Shown here: positions 24,032-25,170 of the stretch, in pieces
How positions within the stretch are numbered: position 1 is the first letter of the stretch
Layout of the letters: each line of letters begins with the position of its first letter
Assembly (NCBI GenBank): GCA_903944555.1
Contig: CAJASG010000620.1
Location: 1-25,170, forward strand
Direction: 5' to 3'
Length of the DNA: 25,170 nucleotides
Origin: an uncultured beta proteobacterium
GTDB taxonomy: Bacteria; Pseudomonadota; Gammaproteobacteria; Burkholderiales; Burkholderiaceae_C
The notes under the pieces: generated by a model
Database searches by the model: none
What the model was told of the DNA's origin: nothing
The model's input: only the letters and a program-made list of their open reading frames with translations
Translations under genes and position numbers: made by a program

Positions 24032-24142
24032 TTTGGAAAGTGAACAGGAAAACCAATGAAGTCAACGATCTACCAACACCACCCCCGCGCCAGTGCTAGC
24101 TTTGCGTACCGCCAGTTATTGCACTGAAAACGAGGGGACCCC
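24032..24142 (-). repeat. Right terminal inverted repeat of the IS1071-like element
   Basis: Reverse-complement partner of 20942-21051, 111 bp with two mismatches and one extra base. It lies immediately upstream of tnpA, with only about 34 bp to the transposase start, so the transposase promoter probably lies in or next to this repeat. Confidence 0.92.
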
Positions 24143-24561
24143 AGGTAGTGCATGGCGCCAATGCCAGCGCCGACCAGCACACCACTCACCGCCAGTTGTC
24201 GGTTGGATACCTCGGTGCCAATGAGTAGCCGCAGTGCAACCCAGGCCGCAAACAGGCCGGGCAACACCGAGGCCAGGGTGAGCGGCAGGTCATAGCTCAC
24301 CGTAGCGCACAGGCGCAGGGCCAGCATGCCAATGAAATGCATCGACCACACCCCCACGCCCAGCACCAAAGCGCCGCTGGTCACAGCGATGCTGCGCAAC
24401 CGCGCATCTACCGCCCGCTGGGCCACACCGACCACATGCAGGCTCAGCACCGCAGCCGCAATAGCAATCAGAACTGACAGCGCCACCAGTTGGCCGTCAT
24501 ACGCGCTGAGCACCAACAGACTGAGGTCGTCGGAGCGATTGAAGAAGTTGGTCCAGATCAT
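24143..24561 (-). pseudogene. MHYT-domain integral membrane signalling protein, 5' part, truncated by the transposon
   Basis: From an ATG (complement of 24559-24561) an open frame encodes about 139 native residues before the transposon edge, then runs through the terminal repeat to a stop at 24070, adding about 23 foreign residues. The native part has four or five hydrophobic segments and the MHYT signatures SMHFIGMLALRLC and GIGAMHYLG. These membrane domains are thought to bind metal and sense gases or redox state, usually ahead of histidine kinase, PAS or GGDEF/EAL modules. The rest of the MHYT domain and all output modules are missing, and the DNA beyond the other transposon end does not continue the gene. 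It follows the kinase gene to its right by 66 bp and was probably part of the same signalling locus. Confidence 0.82.
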
Positions 24562-24602
24562 GGGCGTGATTTTTATGAAGAATTGGTGCTCTTATTTTGA
24601 TA

Positions 24603-24635
24603 GCTGCTTACGCTTATGGCACGTGCGCTAGCGGC
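24603..24635. repeat. Imperfect hairpin spanning the sensor-kinase stop codon
   Basis: Arms gctgcttacgc (24603-24613) and gcgctagcggc (24625-24635) pair at 8 of 11 positions around an 11-nt loop. The kinase stop codon (complement of 24628-24630) lies inside one arm. The neighbouring TTTTGATAGCTGCT resembles a palindromic intergenic repeat I recall as very common in Rhodoferax/Polaromonas-type genomes. It may act as a transcription-stop or mRNA-end structure between the kinase and MHYT genes; no clear T-run is present in the kinase direction. Confidence 0.45.
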
Positions 24636-25170
24636 CTAAATGATCATTAATTTCCCCGCTGGCAGCACTGAACGCGGCTTCCAGACCGGCTGCCAGTTGC
24701 TGGCATTGGGGGGGCTCGCCCGCCTTGCCGGCGGTCTCCAATTGCTGGCACAGCTCGCCCAGCGCCAGCGCGCCCACCGAGCGGGCAGCTGACTTGAGCG
24801 TGTGCGCCACCCCGGCCAGCGCGGCGGTGTCGTTTACCGCAGCGGCAGCGGTGATCTGCGCAACCTGGGTTTGCGCGTTGTCCAAAAACCGCGCCAGCAA
24901 GCGCTGGTGCATGCCCGGGTTGTCTCCGACCAGCTCGCTCAAGGTGGCGGGGTTCCAGAGGGGGAAGGTTGTTGTATCTACCACCCCTTCGACAGGCTCA
25001 AGGCGAACGGGAGGGCCAGCCTCCAGCGGCAGCCATTTGTGCAGCATCGGGCCCAACTCATTCATGCGCAGCGGCTTGCTCAGGTAGTCGTCCATACCGC
25101 GCTCGCGGCAGCGCTGGGCTTCGCCTTGCATGGCGTTGGCGGTAATCGCAATGATGGGCAGGTGCGTGCC
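24628..25170 (-). CDS. Hybrid sensor histidine kinase, C-terminal part (receiver plus HPt domains)
   Basis: Partial gene entering from the right edge; about 180 residues remain. The first residues (THLPIIAITANAMQGEAQRCRERGMDDYLSKPL) are the end of a receiver domain, including the conserved Lys of the SKP motif. After a proline- and valine-rich linker comes an HPt domain (NPATLSELVGDNPGMHQRLLARFLDNAQ) whose phospho-acceptor His lies in AHTLKSAARSVGA. The gene thus ends a multistep phosphorelay kinase of the BarA/ArcB-like architecture. An internal ATG at 25131 is not the real start because the receiver sequence continues beyond it. The linker overlaps a repeat-like motif at 24985-25010. Input signal and partner regulator are unknown. 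Confidence 0.92.
   Translation of the reverse strand, partial: GTHLPIIAITANAMQGEAQRCRERGMDDYLSKPLRMNELGPMLHKWLPLEAGPPVRLEPVEGVVDTTTFPLWNPATLSELVGDNPGMHQRLLARFLDNAQTQVAQITAAAAVNDTAALAGVAHTLKSAARSVGALALGELCQQLETAGKAGEPPQCQQLAAGLEAAFSAASGEINDHLGR
24985..25010. repeat. Repetitive TTCGACAGGCTCA-type motif inside a coding linker
   Basis: These 26 bases begin with CCCTTCGACAGGCTCA and end with GCGAACGG, forming an imperfect dyad (TTCG near one end, CGAA near the other). I recall this as a motif repeated very many times in Comamonadaceae and other proteobacterial genomes, usually between genes. Here it is in frame within the receiver-HPt linker of the kinase and encodes PVRLEPVEG, a phrase also familiar from proteins that absorbed this repeat. 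It occurs once in this window. Confidence 0.55.

Larger units (their letters stand above)
20942..24142 (-). mobile_element. IS1071-like Tn3-family insertion element
   Basis: A 3201-bp element bounded by GGGGTCCCC at both ends, with terminal inverted repeats of about 110 bp and a single gene, a full-length Tn3-type transposase. There is no resolvase gene and no evident res site. This architecture, the total size, the 2913-bp tnpA and the terminal sequence match what I recall of IS1071, first described in a Comamonas chlorobenzoate transposon. Some end bases differ from the IS1071 sequence I remember, so it is called a relative. IS1071 commonly brackets catabolic genes in Comamonadaceae. The adjacent 5 bases differ (AAGCA on the left, AGGTA on the right), so no target duplication remains. 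It interrupts an MHYT-domain gene on its right side. Confidence 0.9.

Noticed and set aside
20937..24147. Possible 5-bp target duplication around the transposon
   Set aside because: Left flank AAGCA and right flank AGGTA differ at two positions, and shifting the ends by one base breaks the inverted repeat.
1..25170. CRISPR arrays, tRNA or rRNA genes, resolvase or integrase genes
   Set aside because: I saw no regularly spaced direct repeats, no cloverleaf or rRNA signature sequence, and no recombinase other than the Tn3-type transposase.

Overview
The window looks like part of a betaproteobacterial genome, most probably Comamonadaceae (Rhodoferax/Polaromonas/Acidovorax-like). This rests on the gene order and protein character of a complete aerobic phenylacetate (paa) operon, an IS1071-type transposon, and short intergenic and linker repeats that I recall from that family. 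The genus assignment is an inference; there is no rRNA or other marker here.

Positions 1-15877 (+ strand) hold one long, tightly packed catabolic operon: 3' end of a livF-type ABC ATPase, paaN, paaG, paaH, paaI, paaK, paaJ, an ABC periplasmic binding protein, a paaF-type enoyl-CoA hydratase, paaABCDE, paaZ and paaY. Gaps are 0-50 nt and several genes overlap by 1-8 nt. Together they give the whole phenylacetyl-CoA pathway: activation (PaaK), epoxidation by the PaaABC(D)E multicomponent oxygenase, isomerisation to the oxepin (PaaG), ring opening and aldehyde oxidation (PaaZ), and beta-oxidation to acetyl-CoA and succinyl-CoA (PaaG/PaaJ, PaaF, PaaH). PaaI and PaaY are thioesterases that rescue CoA from dead-end intermediates. 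The ABC transport genes suggest coupled uptake of an aromatic acid. The operon's promoter and its PaaX/PaaR-type regulator are not in the window.

Positions 16115-18802 (- strand) encode an 895-residue fusion of an ADP-forming acyl-CoA synthetase-like part and a GNAT domain. The synthetase active-site His appears to be lost, so it reads as a Pat/PatZ-type protein lysine acetyltransferase. It lies convergent to the paa operon, whose PaaK ends in a PX4GK lysine motif of the kind these enzymes modify.

Positions 18803-20941 are a gene-poor, decayed zone. It has a strong 17-bp stem-loop, a badly decayed paaE-like ferredoxin-domain remnant on the - strand, an orphan C-terminal tail resembling a hybrid sensor kinase, one plausible small hypothetical gene, and two diverged copies of a dispersed repeat.

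Positions 20942-24142 are an intact IS1071-like Tn3-family element: about 3.2 kb, only tnpA, about 110-bp terminal inverted repeats, and no target duplication. It cuts off an MHYT-domain signalling gene (24143-24561, - strand). Beyond that is the 3' end of a hybrid sensor kinase with receiver and HPt domains that runs off the window.
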